64,000 nt of DNA from Tritrichomonas musculus. Lineage: Eukaryota > Parabasalia > Tritrichomonadida > Tritrichomonadidae. The stretch lies in NCBI GenBank assembly GCA_039105265.1, contig JAPFFF010000061.1, positions 769,874 through 833,873 of the forward strand, given 5' to 3'. How positions within the stretch are numbered: position 1 is the stretch's first letter; each line of letters starts with the position of its first letter. Position numbers and translations under genes: made by a program. Under the pieces are notes generated by a model, which worked only from the letters and a program-made list of their open reading frames with translations, was not told the DNA's origin and searched no databases. Shown here piece after piece: positions 37,327-51,711 of this stretch.

Positions 37327-40300
37327 GATGGTTGATGGCGGCATCATCAATCAATTATATCGACAGATGCCGCCTTCAGCCAGGCCAGGATGGTTGAGGG
37401 CGGCATCATCAATTAATTATATCGACAGATGCCGCCTTCAGCCAGGCCAGGATGGTTGAGGGCGGTATCATCAATTAATTATATCGACAGATGCCGCCTT
37501 CAGCCAGGCCAGGATGGTTGAGGGCGGTATCATCAATCAATTATATCGACAGATGCCGCCTTCAGCCAGGCCAGGATGGTTGAGGGCGGCATCGTCAATT
37601 AATTATATCGACAGATGCCGCCTTCAGCCAGGCCAGGATGGTTGAGGGCGGCATCGTCAATCAATTATATCGACAGATGCCGCCTTCAGCCAGGCCAGGA
37701 TGGTTGAGGGCGGCATCGTCAATCAATTATATCGACAGATGCCGCCTTCAGCCAGGCCAGGATGGTTGAGGGCAGCATCGTCAATTAATTATATCGACAG
37801 ATGCCGCCTTCAGCCAGGCCAGGATGGTTGAGGGCGGCATTGTCAATCAATTATATCGACAGATGCCGCCTTCAGCCAGGCCAGGATGGTTGAGGGCGGC
37901 ATCATCAATTAATTATATCGACAGATGCCGCCTTCAGCCAGGCCAGGATGGTTGAGGGCGGCATCGTCAATCAATTATATCGACAGATGCCGCCTTCAGC
38001 CAGGCCAGGATGGTTGAGGGCGGCATCGTCAATCAATTATATCGATAGATGCCGCCTTCAGCCAGGCCAGGATGGTTGAGGGCGGCATCGTCAATTAATT
38101 ATATCGACAGATGCCGCCTTCAGCCAGGCCAGGATGGTTGAGGGCGGCATCGTCAATCAAATTATATCGACAGATGCCGCCTTCAGCCAGGCCAGGATGG
38201 TTGAGGGCGGCATCATCAATTAATTATATCGACAGATGCCGCCTTCAGCCAGGCCAGGATGGTTGAGGGCGGTATCATCAATTAATTATATCGACAGATG
38301 CCGCCTTCAGCCAGGCCAGGATGGTTGAGGGCGGTATCATCAATCAATTATATCGACAGATGCCGCCTTCAGCCAGGCCAGGATGGTTGAGGGCGGCATC
38401 GTCAATCAATTATATCGACAGATGCCGCCTTCAGCCAGGCCAGGATGGTTGAGGGCGGTATCATCAATTAATTATATCGACAGATGCCGCCTTCAGCCAG
38501 GCCAGGATGGTTGAGGGCGGCATCGTCAATCAATTATATCGACAGATGCCGCCTTCAGCCAGGCCAGGATGGTTGAGGGCGGCATCGTCAATCAATTATA
38601 TCGACAGATGCCGCCTTCAGCCAGGCCAGGATGGTTGAGGGCGGCATTGTCAATCAATTATATAGACAGATGCCGCCTTCAGCCAGGCCAGGATGGTTGA
38701 GGGCGGCATCATCAATCAATTATATCGACAGATGCCGCCTTCAGCCAGGCCAGGATGGTTGAGGGCGGCATCGTCAATCAATTATATCGACAGATGCCGC
38801 CTTCAGCCAGGCCAGGATGGTTGAGGGCGGCATCATCAATCAATTATATCGACAGATGCCGCCTTCAGCCAGGCCAGGATGGTTGAGGGCGGCATCGTCA
38901 ATTAATTATATCGACAGATGCCGCCTTCAGCCAGGCCAGGATGGTTGATGGCGGCATCATCAATCAATTATATCGACAGATGCCGCCTTCAGCCAGGCCA
39001 GGATGGTTGATGGCGGCATCATCAATCAATTATATCGACAGATGCCGCCTTCAGCCAGGCCAGGATGGTTGAGGGCGGCATCGTCAATCAATTATATCGA
39101 CAGATGCCGCCTTCAGCCAGGCCAGGATGGTTGAGGGCGGCATCGTCAATCAATTATATCGACAGATGCCGCCTTCAGCCAGGCCAGGATGGTTGAGGGC
39201 GGCATCATCAATTAATTATATCGACAGATGCCGCCTTCAGCCAGGCCAGGATGGTTGAGGGCGGCATCGTCAATCAATTATATCGACAGATGCCGCCTTC
39301 AGCCAGGCCAGGATGGTTGAGGGCGGTATCATCAATCAATTATATCGACAGATGCCGCCTTCAGCCAGGCCAGGATGGTTGAGGGCGGCATCGTCAATCA
39401 ATTATATCGACAGATGCCGCCTTCAGCCAGGCCAGGATGGTTGAGGGCGGCATCGTCAATCAATTATATCGACAGATGCCGCCTTCAGCCAGGCCAGGAT
39501 GGTTGAGGGCGGCATTGTCAATCAATTATATCGACAGATGCCGCCTTCAGCCAGGCCAGGATGGTTGAGGGCGGCATCATCAATCAATTATATCGACAGA
39601 TGCCGCCTTCAGCCAGGCCAGGATGGTTGAGGGCGGCATCGTCAATCAATTATATCGACAGATGCCGCCTTCAGCCAGGCCAGGATGGTTGAGGGCGGCA
39701 TCGTCAATCAATTATATCGACAGATGCCGCCTTCAGCCAGGCCAGGATGGTTGAGGGCGGCATCGTCAATTAATTATATCGACAGATGCCGCCTTCAGCC
39801 AGGCCAGGATGGTTGATGGCGGCATCATCAATCAATTATATCGACAGATGCCGCCTTCAGCCAGGCCAGGATGGTTGAGGGCGGCATCGTCAATTAATTA
39901 TATCGACAGATGCCGCCTTCAGCCAGGCCAGGATGGTTGAGGGCGGCATCGTCAATCAATTATATCGACAGATGCCGCCTTCAGCCAGGCCAGGATGGTT
40001 GAGGGCGGCATCATCAATCAATTATATCGACAGATGCCGCCTTCAGCCAGGCCAGGATGGTTGAGGGCGGCATCGTCAATTAATTATATCGACAGATGCC
40101 GCCTTCAGCCAGGCCAGGATGGTTGAGGGCGGCATCGTCAATCAATTATATCGACAGATGCCGCCTTCAGCCAGGCCAGGATGGTTGAGGGCGGCATCGT
40201 CAATCAATTATATCGACAGATGCCGCCTTCAGCCAGGCCAGGATGGTTGAGGGCGGCATCGTCAATCAATTATATCGACAGATGCCGCCTTCAGCCAGGC

Positions 40301-41295
40301 CAGGATGGTTGAGGGCGGCATCGTCAATTAATTATATCGACAGATGCCGCCTTCAGCCAGGCCAGGATGGTTGAGGGCGGCATCGTCAATCAATTATATC
40401 GACAGATGCCGCCTTCAGCCAGGCCAGGATGGTTGAGGGCGGCATCGTCAATCAATTATATCGACAGATGCCGCCTTCAGCCAGGCCAGGATGGTTGAGG
40501 GCGGCATCATCAATCAATTATATCGACAGATGCCGCCTTCAGCCAGGCCAGGATGGTTGAGGGCGGCATCGTCAATCAATTATATCGACAGATGCTGCCT
40601 TCAGCCAGGCCAGGATGGTTGAGGGCGGTATCATCAATTAATTATATCGACAGATGCCGCCTTCAGCCAGGCCAGGATGGTTGAGGGCGGCATCGTCAAT
40701 CAATTATATCGACAGATGCCGCCTTCAGCCAGGCCAGGATGGTTGAGGGCGGCATCGTCAATCAATTATATCGACAGATGCCGCCTTCAGCCAGGCCAGG
40801 ATGGTTGAGGGCGGCATCGTCAATTAATTATATCGACAGATGCCGCCTTCAGCCAGGCCAGGATGGTTGAGGGCGGCATCGTCAATCAATTATATCGACA
40901 GATGCCGCCTTCAGCCAGGCCAGGATGGTTGAGGGCGGCATCGTCAATTAATTATATCGACAGATGCCGCCTTCAGCCAGGCCAGGATGGTTGAGGGCGG
41001 CATCGTCAATCAATTATATCGACAGATGCCGCCTTCAGCCAGGCCAGGATGGTTGAGGGCGGCATCGTCAATTAATTATATCGACAGATGCCGCCTTCAG
41101 CCAGGCCAGGATGGTTGAGGGCGGCATCGTCAATCAATTATATCGACAGATGCCGCCTTCAGCCAGGCCAGGATGGTTGAGGGCGGCATCGTCAATCAAT
41201 TATATCGACAGATGCCGCCTTCAGCCAGGCCAGGATGGTTGAGGGCGGCATCGTCAATCAATTATATCGACAGATGCCGCCTTCAGCCAGGCCAG
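37327..41295 (+). repeat. Central-right mixed stretch
   Basis: Monomers 602-665. It holds the third 63-bp monomer, a pair of adjacent type 8 monomers (628-629, from 38940) and a type 7 monomer with a private A35 (38664). The string 7-5-1-1-2-8-2 from 39498 recurs at 42598, and 7-5-1-1-2-8 at 51526. Monomers 653-655 (5, T45 type 1, 3) recur at 698-700, 841-843 and 894-896. Nothing but satellite is present. Confidence 0.8.
38133..38195 (+). repeat. 63-bp monomer, third of three
   Basis: Monomer 615, type 1 with the same extra A (run at 38159-38161). It is followed by 4-3-6-1-3-1-1-7; monomer 518 is followed by 3-6-1-3-1-1 and monomer 575 by 4-3-6-1. The shared context argues for one insertion event spread to three places. 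No long frame opens here because the preceding type 2 monomer supplies a TAA in that frame. Confidence 0.95.
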
Positions 41296-44200
41296 GATGG
41301 TTGAGGGCGGCATCATCAATTAATTATATCGACAGATGCCGCCTTCAGCCAGGCCAGGATGGTTGAGGGCGGTATCATCAATTAATTATATCGACAGATG
41401 CCGCCTTCAGCCAGGCCAGGATGGTTGAGGGCGGTATCATCAATCAATTATATCGACAGATGCCGCCTTCAGCCAGGCCAGGATGGTTGAGGGCGGCATC
41501 GTCAATTAATTATATCGACAGATGCCGCCTTCAGCCAGGCCAGGATGGTTGAGGGCGGCATCGTCAATCAATTATATCGACAGATGCCGCCTTCAGCCAG
41601 GCCAGGATGGTTGAGGGCGGCATCGTCAATTAATTATATCGACAGATGCCGCCTTCAGCCAGGCCAGGATGGTTGAGGGCGGTATCATCAATTAATTATA
41701 TCGACAGATGCCGCCTTCAGCCAGGCCAGGATGGTTGAGGGCGGCATCATCAATTAATTATATCGACAGATGCCGCCTTCAGCCAGGCCAGGATGGTTGA
41801 GGGCGGTATCATCAATCAATTATATCGACAGATGCCGCCTTCAGCCAGGCCAGGATGGTTGAGGGCGGCATCGTCAATTAATTATATCGACAGATGCCGC
41901 CTTCAGCCAGGCCAGGATGGTTGAGGGCGGCATCATCAATTAATTATATCGACAGATGCCGCCTTCAGCCAGGCCAGGATGGTTGAGGGCGGTATCATCA
42001 ATTAATTATATCGACAGATGCCGCCTTCAGCCAGGCCAGGATGGTTGAGGGCGGTATCATCAATTAATTATATCGACAGATGCTGCCTTCAGCCAGGCCA
42101 GGATGGTTGAGGGCGGCATCGTCAATTAATTATATCGACAGATGCCGCCTTCAGCCAGGCCAGGATGGTTGAGGGCGGCATCGTCAATCAATTATATCGA
42201 CAGATGCCGCCTTCAGCCAGGCCAGGATGGTTGAGGGCGGCATCGTCAATCAATTATATCGACAGATGCCGCCTTCAGCCAGGCCAGGATGGTTGAGGGC
42301 GGCATCGTCAATTAATTATATCGACAGATGCCGCCTTCAGCCAGGCCAGGATGGTTGAGGGCGGCATCGTCAATCAATTATATCGACAGATGCCGCCTTC
42401 AGCCAGGCCAGGATGGTTGAGGGCGGTATCATCAATTAATTATATCGACAGATGCCGCCTTCAGCCAGGCCAGGATGGTTGAGGGCGGCATCGTCAATTA
42501 ATTATATCGACAGATGCCGCCTTCAGCCAGGCCAGGATGGTTGAGGGCGGCATCGTCAATCAATTATATCGACAGATGCCGCCTTCAGCCAGGCCAGGAT
42601 GGTTGAGGGCGGCATTGTCAATCAATTATATCGACAGATGCCGCCTTCAGCCAGGCCAGGATGGTTGAGGGCGGCATCATCAATCAATTATATCGACAGA
42701 TGCCGCCTTCAGCCAGGCCAGGATGGTTGAGGGCGGCATCGTCAATCAATTATATCGACAGATGCCGCCTTCAGCCAGGCCAGGATGGTTGAGGGCGGCA
42801 TCGTCAATCAATTATATCGACAGATGCCGCCTTCAGCCAGGCCAGGATGGTTGAGGGCGGCATCGTCAATTAATTATATCGACAGATGCCGCCTTCAGCC
42901 AGGCCAGGATGGTTGATGGCGGCATCATCAATCAATTATATCGACAGATGCCGCCTTCAGCCAGGCCAGGATGGTTGAGGGCGGCATCGTCAATTAATTA
43001 TATCGACAGATGCCGCCTTCAGCCAGGCCAGGATGGTTGAGGGCGGCATCGTCAATCAATTATATCGACAGATGCCGCCTTCAGCCAGGCCAGGATGGTT
43101 GAGGGCGGCATCGTCAATCAATTATATCGACAGATGCCGCCTTCAGCCAGGCCAGGATGGTTGAGGGCGGCATCGTCAATCAATTATATCGACAGATGCC
43201 GCCTTCAGCCAGGCCAGGATGGTTGAGGGCGGCATCGTCAATCAATTATATCGACAGATGCCGCCTTCAGCCAGGCCAGGATGGTTGAGGGCGGCATCAT
43301 CAATCAATTATATCGACAGATGCCGCCTTCAGCCAGGCCAGGATGGTTGAGGGCGGCATCGTCAATCAATTATATCGACAGATGCTGCCTTCAGCCAGGC
43401 CAGGATGGTTGAGGGCGGTATCATCAATTAATTATATCGACAGATGCCGCCTTCAGCCAGGCCAGGATGGTTGAGGGCGGCATCGTCAATCAATTATATC
43501 GACAGATGCCGCCTTCAGCCAGGCCAGGATGGTTGAGGGCGGCATCGTCAATCAATTATATCGACAGATGCCGCCTTCAGCCAGGCCAGGATGGTTGAGG
43601 GCGGCATCGTCAATCAATTATATCGACAGATGCCGCCTTCAGCCAGGCCAGGATGGTTGAGGGCGGCATCGTCAATTAATTATATCGACAGATGCCGCCT
43701 TCAGCCAGGCCAGGATGGTTGAGGGCGGCATCGTCAATCAATTATATCGACAGATGCCGCCTTCAGCCAGGCCAGGATGGTTGAGGGCGGCATCATCAAT
43801 TAATTATATCGACAGATGCCGCCTTCAGCCAGGCCAGGATGGTTGAGGGCGGCATCGTCAATCAATTATATCGACAGATGCCGCCTTCAGCCAGGCCAGG
43901 ATGGTTGAGGGCGGCATCGTCAATTAATTATATCGACAGATGCCGCCTTCAGCCAGGCCAGGATGGTTGAGGGCGGCATCGTCAATCAATTATATCGACA
44001 GATGCCGCCTTCAGCCAGGCCAGGATGGTTGAGGGCGGCATCGTCAATCAATTATATCGACAGATGCCGCCTTCAGCCAGGCCAGGATGGTTGAGGGCGG
44101 CATCGTCAATCAATTATATCGACAGATGCCGCCTTCAGCCAGGCCAGGATGGTTGAGGGCGGCATCATCAATTAATTATATCGACAGATGCCGCCTTCAG

Positions 44201-44333
44201 CCAGGCCAGGATGGTTGAGGGCGGTATCATCAATTAATTATATCGACAGATGCCGCCTTCAGCCAGGCCAGGATGGTTGAGGGCGGTATCATCAATCAAT
44301 TATATCGACAGATGCCGCCTTCAGCCAGGCCAG
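41296..44333 (+). repeat. About 45-monomer superrepeat S, copy 1 plus start of the next
   Basis: Monomers 666-714 align with 810-857 (50224-53199). Of 48 aligned monomers, two differ (T45 at 678; type 2 against 1 at 685), and one type 2 monomer (693) is extra here. It opens 4-3-6-2-1-2-3-4-6-2-4-3-3-2 and closes with the next 4-3-6 at 712-714, 46 monomers on. The offset between the two aligned copies is 144 monomers. Confidence 0.87.
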
Positions 44334-44829
44334 GATGGTTGAGGGCGGCATCGTCAATTAATTATATCGACAGATGCCGCCTTCAGCCAGGCCAGGATGG
44401 TTGAGGGCGGCATCGTCAATTAATTATATCGACAGATGCCGCCTTCAGCCAGGCCAGGATGGTTGAGGGCGGCATCGTCAATCAATTATATCGACAGATG
44501 CCGCCTTCAGCCAGGCCAGGATGGTTGAGGGCGGCATCGTCAATCAATTATATCGACAGATGCCGCCTTCAGCCAGGCCAGGATGGTTGAGGGCGGCATC
44601 GTCAATTAATTATATCGACAGATGCCGCCTTCAGCCAGGCCAGGATGGTTGAGGGCGGCATCGTCAATTAATTATATCGACAGATGCCGCCTTCAGCCAG
44701 GCCAGGATGGTTGAGGGCGGCATCGTCAATTAATTATATCGACAGATGCCGCCTTCAGCCAGGCCAGGATGGTTGAGGGCGGTATCATCAATTAATTATA
44801 TCGACAGATGCCGCCTTCAGCCAGGCCAG

Positions 44830-47800
44830 GATGGTTGAGGGCGGCATCGTCAATCAATTATATCGACAGATGCCGCCTTCAGCCAGGCCAGGATGGTTGA
44901 GGGCGGCATCGTCAATCAATTATATCGACAGATGCCGCCTTCAGCCAGGCCAGGATGGTTGAGGGCGGCATCGTCAATCAATTATATCGACAGATGCCGC
45001 CTTCAGCCAGGCCAGGATGGTTGAGGGCGGCATCATCAATTAATTATATCGACAGATGCCGCCTTCAGCCAGGCCAGGATGGTTGAGGGCGGTATCATCA
45101 ATTAATTATATCGACAGATGCCGCCTTCAGCCAGGCCAGGATGGTTGAGGGCGGTATCATCAATCAATTATATCGACAGATGCCGCCTTCAGCCAGGCCA
45201 GGATGGTTGAGGGCGGCATCGTCAATTAATTATATCGACAGATGCCGCCTTCAGCCAGGCCAGGATGGTTGAGGGCGGCATCGTCAATCAATTATATCGA
45301 CAGATGCCGCCTTCAGCCAGGCCAGGATGGTTGAGGGCGGCATCGTCAATCAATTATATCGACAGATGCCGCCTTCAGCCAGGCCAGGATGGTTGAGGGC
45401 AGCATCGTCAATTAATTATATCGACAGATGCCGCCTTCAGCCAGGCCAGGATGGTTGAGGGCGGCATCGTCAATCAATTATATCGACAGATGCCGCCTTC
45501 AGCCAGGCCAGGATGGTTGAGGGCGGCATCGTCAATCAATTATATCGACAGATGCCGCCTTCAGCCAGGCCAGGATGGTTGAGGGCGGCATCATCAATTA
45601 ATTATATCGACAGATGCCGCCTTCAGCCAGGCCAGGATGGTTGAGGGCGGCATCGTCAATTAATTATATCGACAGATGCCGCCTTCAGCCAGGCCAGGAT
45701 GGTTGAGGGCGGTATCATCAATCAATTATATCGACAGATGCCGCCTTCAGCCAGGCCAGGATGGTTGAGGGCGGCATCGTCAATTAATTATATCGACAGA
45801 TGCCGCCTTCAGCCAGGCCAGGATGGTTGAGGGCGGCATCGTCAATCAATTATATCGACAGATGCCGCCTTCAGCCAGGCCAGGATGGTTGAGGGCGGCA
45901 TCGTCAATCAATTATATCGACAGATGCCGCCTTCAGCCAGGCCAGGATGGTTGAGGGCGGCATCGTCAATCAATTATATCGACAGATGCCGCCTTCAGCC
46001 AGGCCAGGATGGTTGAGGGCAGCATCGTCAATTAATTATATCGACAGATGCCGCCTTCAGCCAGGCCAGGATGGTTGAGGGCGGCATCGTCAATCAATTA
46101 TATCGACAGATGCCGCCTTCAGCCAGGCCAGGATGGTTGAGGGCGGCATCGTCAATCAATTATATCGACAGATGCCGCCTTCAGCCAGGCCAGGATGGTT
46201 GAGGGCGGCATCATCAATTAATTATATCGACAGATGCCGCCTTCAGCCAGGCCAGGATGGTTGAGGGCGGTATCATCAATTAATTATATCGACAGATGCC
46301 GCCTTCAGCCAGGCCAGGATGGTTGAGGGCGGTATCATCAATCAATTATATCGACAGATGCCGCCTTCAGCCAGGCCAGGATGGTTGAGGGCGGCATCGT
46401 CAATTAATTATATCGACAGATGCCGCCTTCAGCCAGGCCAGGATGGTTGAGGGCGGCATCGTCAATCAATTATATCGACAGATGCCGCCTTCAGCCAGGC
46501 CAGGATGGTTGAGGGCGGCATCGTCAATCAATTATATCGACAGATGCCGCCTTCAGCCAGGCCAGGATGGTTGAGGGCGGCATCGTCAATTAATTATATC
46601 GACAGATGCCGCCTTCAGCCAGGCCAGGATGGTTGAGGGCGGCATCGTCAATCAATTATATCGACAGATGCTGCCTTCAGCCAGGCCAGGATGGTTGAGG
46701 GCGGCATCGTCAATTAATTATATCGACAGATGCCGCCTTCAGCCAGGCCAGGATGGTTGAGGGCGGCATCATCAATTAATTATATCGACAGATGCCGCCT
46801 TCAGCCAGGCCAGGATGGTTGAGGGCGGCATCGTCAATCAATTATATCGACAGATGCCGCCTTCAGCCAGGCCAGGATGGTTGAGGGCGGCATCGTCAAT
46901 CAATTATATCGACAGATGCCGCCTTCAGCCAGGCCAGGATGGTTGAGGGCGGTATCATCAATTAATTATATCGACAGATGCCGCCTTCAGCCAGGCCAGG
47001 ATGGTTGAGGGCGGTATCATCAATTAATTATATCGACAGATGCCGCCTTCAGCCAGGCCAGGATGGTTGAGGGCGGTATCATCAATTAATTATATCGACA
47101 GATGCCGCCTTCAGCCAGGCCAGGATGGTTGAGGGCGGCATCGTCAATTAATTATATCGACAGATGCCGCCTTCAGCCAGGCCAGGATGGTTGAGGGCGG
47201 TATCATCAATTAATTATATCGACAGATGCCGCCTTCAGCCAGGCCAGGATGGTTGAGGGCGGCATCATCAATTAATTATATCGACAGATGCCGCCTTCAG
47301 CCAGGCCAGGATGGTTGAGGGCGGTATCATCAATCAATTATATTGACAGATGCCGCCTTCAGCCAGGCCAGGATGGTTGAGGGCGGCATCGTCAATCAAT
47401 TATATCGACAGATGCCGCCTTCAGCCAGGCCAGGATGGTTGAGGGCGGCATCATCAATTAATTATATCGACAGATGCCGCCTTCAGCCAGGCCAGGATGG
47501 TTGAGGGCGGTATCATCAATTAATTATATCGACAGATGCCGCCTTCAGCCAGGCCAGGATGGTTGAGGGCGGTATCATCAATTAATTATATCGACAGATG
47601 CCGCCTTCAGCCAGGCCAGGATGGTTGAGGGCGGCATCGTCAATTAATTATATCGACAGATGCCGCCTTCAGCCAGGCCAGGATGGTTGAGGGCGGCATC
47701 ATCAATTAATTATATCGACAGATGCCGCCTTCAGCCAGGCCAGGATGGTTGAGGGCGGCATCATCAATCAATTATATCGACAGATGCCGCCTTCAGCCAG

Positions 47801-48673
47801 GCCAGGATGGTTGAGGGCGGCATCGTCAATCAATTATATCGACAGATGCCGCCTTCAGCCAGGCCAGGATGGTTGAGGGCGGTATCATCAATCAATTATA
47901 TCGACAGATGCCGCCTTCAGCCAGGCCAGGATGGTTGAGGGCGGCATCGTCAATTAATTATATCGACAGATGCCGCCTTCAGCCAGGCCAGGATGGTTGA
48001 GGGCGGCATCGTCAATCAATTATATCGACAGATGCCGCCTTCAGCCAGGCCAGGATGGTTGAGGGCGGCATCGTCAATTAATTATATCGACAGATGCCGC
48101 CTTCAGCCAGGCCAGGATGGTTGAGGGCGGCATCGTCAATCAATTATATCGACAGATGCCGCCTTCAGCCAGGCCAGGATGGTTGAGGGCGGCATCGTCA
48201 ATCAATTATATCGACAGATGCCGCCTTCAGCCAGGCCAGGATGGTTGAGGGCGGCATCGTCAATCAATTATATCGACAGATGCCGCCTTCAGCCAGGCCA
48301 GGATGGTTGAGGGCGGCATCATCAATTAATTATATCGACAGATGCCGCCTTCAGCCAGGCCAGGATGGTTGAGGGCGGTATCATCAATTAATTATATCGA
48401 CAGATGCCGCCTTCAGCCAGGCCAGGATGGTTGAGGGCGGTATCATCAATCAATTATATCGACAGATGCCGCCTTCAGCCAGGCCAGGATGGTTGAGGGC
48501 GGCATCGTCAATTAATTATATCGACAGATGCCGCCTTCAGCCAGGCCAGGATGGTTGAGGGCGGCATCGTCAATCAATTATATCGACAGATGCCGCCTTC
48601 AGCCAGGCCAGGATGGTTGAGGGCGGCATCGTCAATCAATTATATCGACAGATGCCGCCTTCAGCCAGGCCAG
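44830..48673 (+). repeat. 4-kb domain R, copy 1
   Basis: Monomers 723-784. It contains three successive blocks of about ten monomers starting 4-x-6-2-1-1 (726, 735, 745), A14 markers at 732 and 742, then T45 type 1 (752) followed by 2-4-1-1-3-3-3-2, and later 2-4-5-1-6. Monomers 968-1031 (60020-63987) show the same layout with small gains and losses. Monomer 763 (type 6) carries T35. Confidence 0.83.
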
Positions 48674-49913
48674 GATGGTTGAGGGCAGCATCGTCAATTA
48701 ATTATATCGACAGATGCCGCCTTCAGCCAGGCCAGGATGGTTGAGGGCGGCATCGTCAATCAATTATATCGACAGATGCCGCCTTCAGCCAGGCCAGGAT
48801 GGTTGAGGGCGGCATCGTCAATCAATTATATCGACAGATGCCGCCTTCAGCCAGGCCAGGATGGTTGAGGGCGGCATCGTCAATTAATTATATCGACAGA
48901 TGCCGCCTTCAGCCAGGCCAGGATGGTTGAGGGCGGCATCATCAATTAATTATATCGACAGATGCCGCCTTCAGCCAGGCCAGGATGGTTGAGGGCGGCA
49001 TCGTCAATCAATTATATCGACAGATGCCGCCTTCAGCCAGGCCAGGATGGTTGAGGGCGGCATCGTCAATCAATTATATCGACAGATGCCGCCTTCAGCC
49101 AGGCCAGGATGGTTGAGGGCGGTATCATCAATTAATTATATCGACAGATGCCGCCTTCAGCCAGGCCAGGATGGTTGAGGGCGGCATCATCAATTAATTA
49201 TATCGACAGATGCCGCCTTCAGCCAGGCCAGGATGGTTGAGGGCGGTATCATCAATTAATTATATCGACAGATGCCGCCTTCAGCCAGGCCAGGATGGTT
49301 GAGGGCGGCATCGTCAATTAATTATATCGACAGATGCCGCCTTCAGCCAGGCCAGGATGGTTGAGGGCGGCATCATCAATTAATTATATCGACAGATGCC
49401 GCCTTCAGCCAGGCCAGGATGGTTGAGGGCGGTATCATCAATTAATTATATCGACAGATGCCGCCTTCAGCCAGGCCAGGATGGTTGAGGGCGGCATCAT
49501 CAATTAATTATATCGACAGATGCCGCCTTCAGCCAGGCCAGGATGGTTGAGGGCGGTATCATCAATCAATTATATCGACAGATGCCGCCTTCAGCCAGGC
49601 CAGGATGGTTGAGGGCGGCATCGTCAATTAATTATATCGACAGATGCCGCCTTCAGCCAGGCCAGGATGGTTGAGGGCGGTATCATCAATTAATTATATC
49701 GACAGATGCCGCCTTCAGCCAGGCCAGGATGGTTGAGGGCGGCATCGTCAATCAATTATATCGACAGATGCCGCCTTCAGCCAGGCCAGGATGGTTGAGG
49801 GCGGCATCGTCAATCAATTATATCGACAGATGCCGCCTTCAGCCAGGCCAGGATGGTTGAGGGCGGCATCGTCAATTAATTATATCGACAGATGCCGCCT
49901 TCAGCCAGGCCAG
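48674..49913 (+). repeat. Mixed stretch between domain R and superrepeat S
   Basis: Monomers 785-804: A14 type 2, then 1-1-2-4-1-1-3-4-3-2-4-3-4-6-2-3-1-1-2. The opening continues the 4-3-6-2-1-1-2(A14)-1-1 block that starts at 779. Only satellite is present. Confidence 0.8.
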
Positions 49914-51711
49914 GATGGTTGAGGGCGGCATCGTCAATCAATTATATCGACAGATGCCGCCTTCAGCCAGGCCAGGATGGTTGAGGGCGGCATCGTCAAT
50001 TAATTATATCGACAGATGCCGCCTTCAGCCAGGCCAGGATGGTTGAGGGCGGCATCGTCAATCAATTATATCGACAGATGCCGCCTTCAGCCAGGCCAGG
50101 ATGGTTGAGGGCGGCATCGTCAATCAATTATATCGACAGATGCCGCCTTCAGCCAGGCCAGGATGGTTGAGGGCGGCATCGTCAATCAATTATATCGACA
50201 GATGCCGCCTTCAGCCAGGCCAGGATGGTTGAGGGCGGCATCATCAATTAATTATATCGACAGATGCCGCCTTCAGCCAGGCCAGGATGGTTGAGGGCGG
50301 TATCATCAATTAATTATATCGACAGATGCCGCCTTCAGCCAGGCCAGGATGGTTGAGGGCGGTATCATCAATCAATTATATCGACAGATGCCGCCTTCAG
50401 CCAGGCCAGGATGGTTGAGGGCGGCATCGTCAATTAATTATATCGACAGATGCCGCCTTCAGCCAGGCCAGGATGGTTGAGGGCGGCATCGTCAATCAAT
50501 TATATCGACAGATGCCGCCTTCAGCCAGGCCAGGATGGTTGAGGGCGGCATCGTCAATTAATTATATCGACAGATGCCGCCTTCAGCCAGGCCAGGATGG
50601 TTGAGGGCGGTATCATCAATTAATTATATCGACAGATGCCGCCTTCAGCCAGGCCAGGATGGTTGAGGGCGGCATCATCAATTAATTATATCGACAGATG
50701 CCGCCTTCAGCCAGGCCAGGATGGTTGAGGGCGGTATCATCAATCAATTATATCGACAGATGCCGCCTTCAGCCAGGCCAGGATGGTTGAGGGCGGCATC
50801 GTCAATTAATTATATCGACAGATGCCGCCTTCAGCCAGGCCAGGATGGTTGAGGGCGGCATCATCAATTAATTATATCGACAGATGCCGCCTTCAGCCAG
50901 GCCAGGATGGTTGAGGGCGGTATCATCAATTAATTATATCGACAGATGCCGCCTTCAGCCAGGCCAGGATGGTTGAGGGCGGTATCATCAATTAATTATA
51001 TCGACAGATGCCGCCTTCAGCCAGGCCAGGATGGTTGAGGGCGGCATCGTCAATTAATTATATCGACAGATGCCGCCTTCAGCCAGGCCAGGATGGTTGA
51101 GGGCGGCATCGTCAATCAATTATATCGACAGATGCCGCCTTCAGCCAGGCCAGGATGGTTGAGGGCGGCATCGTCAATCAATTATATCGACAGATGCCGC
51201 CTTCAGCCAGGCCAGGATGGTTGAGGGCGGCATCGTCAATTAATTATATCGACAGATGCCGCCTTCAGCCAGGCCAGGATGGTTGAGGGCGGCATCGTCA
51301 ATCAATTATATCGACAGATGCCGCCTTCAGCCAGGCCAGGATGGTTGAGGGCGGTATCATCAATTAATTATATCGACAGATGCCGCCTTCAGCCAGGCCA
51401 GGATGGTTGAGGGCGGCATCGTCAATCAATTATATCGACAGATGCCGCCTTCAGCCAGGCCAGGATGGTTGAGGGCGGCATCGTCAATCAATTATATCGA
51501 CAGATGCCGCCTTCAGCCAGGCCAGGATGGTTGAGGGCGGCATTGTCAATCAATTATATCGACAGATGCCGCCTTCAGCCAGGCCAGGATGGTTGAGGGC
51601 GGCATCATCAATCAATTATATCGACAGATGCCGCCTTCAGCCAGGCCAGGATGGTTGAGGGCGGCATCGTCAATCAATTATATCGACAGATGCCGCCTTC
51701 AGCCAGGCCAG
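49914..51711 (+). repeat. Superrepeat S, 29 monomers identical to 52704-54501
   Basis: Monomers 805-833 match 850-878 at every tracked site, including the type 7 monomer (831 and 876). The offset is 45 monomers (2,790 bp). Monomers 816-831 also match 392-407, 26 kb to the left. Confidence 0.88.
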
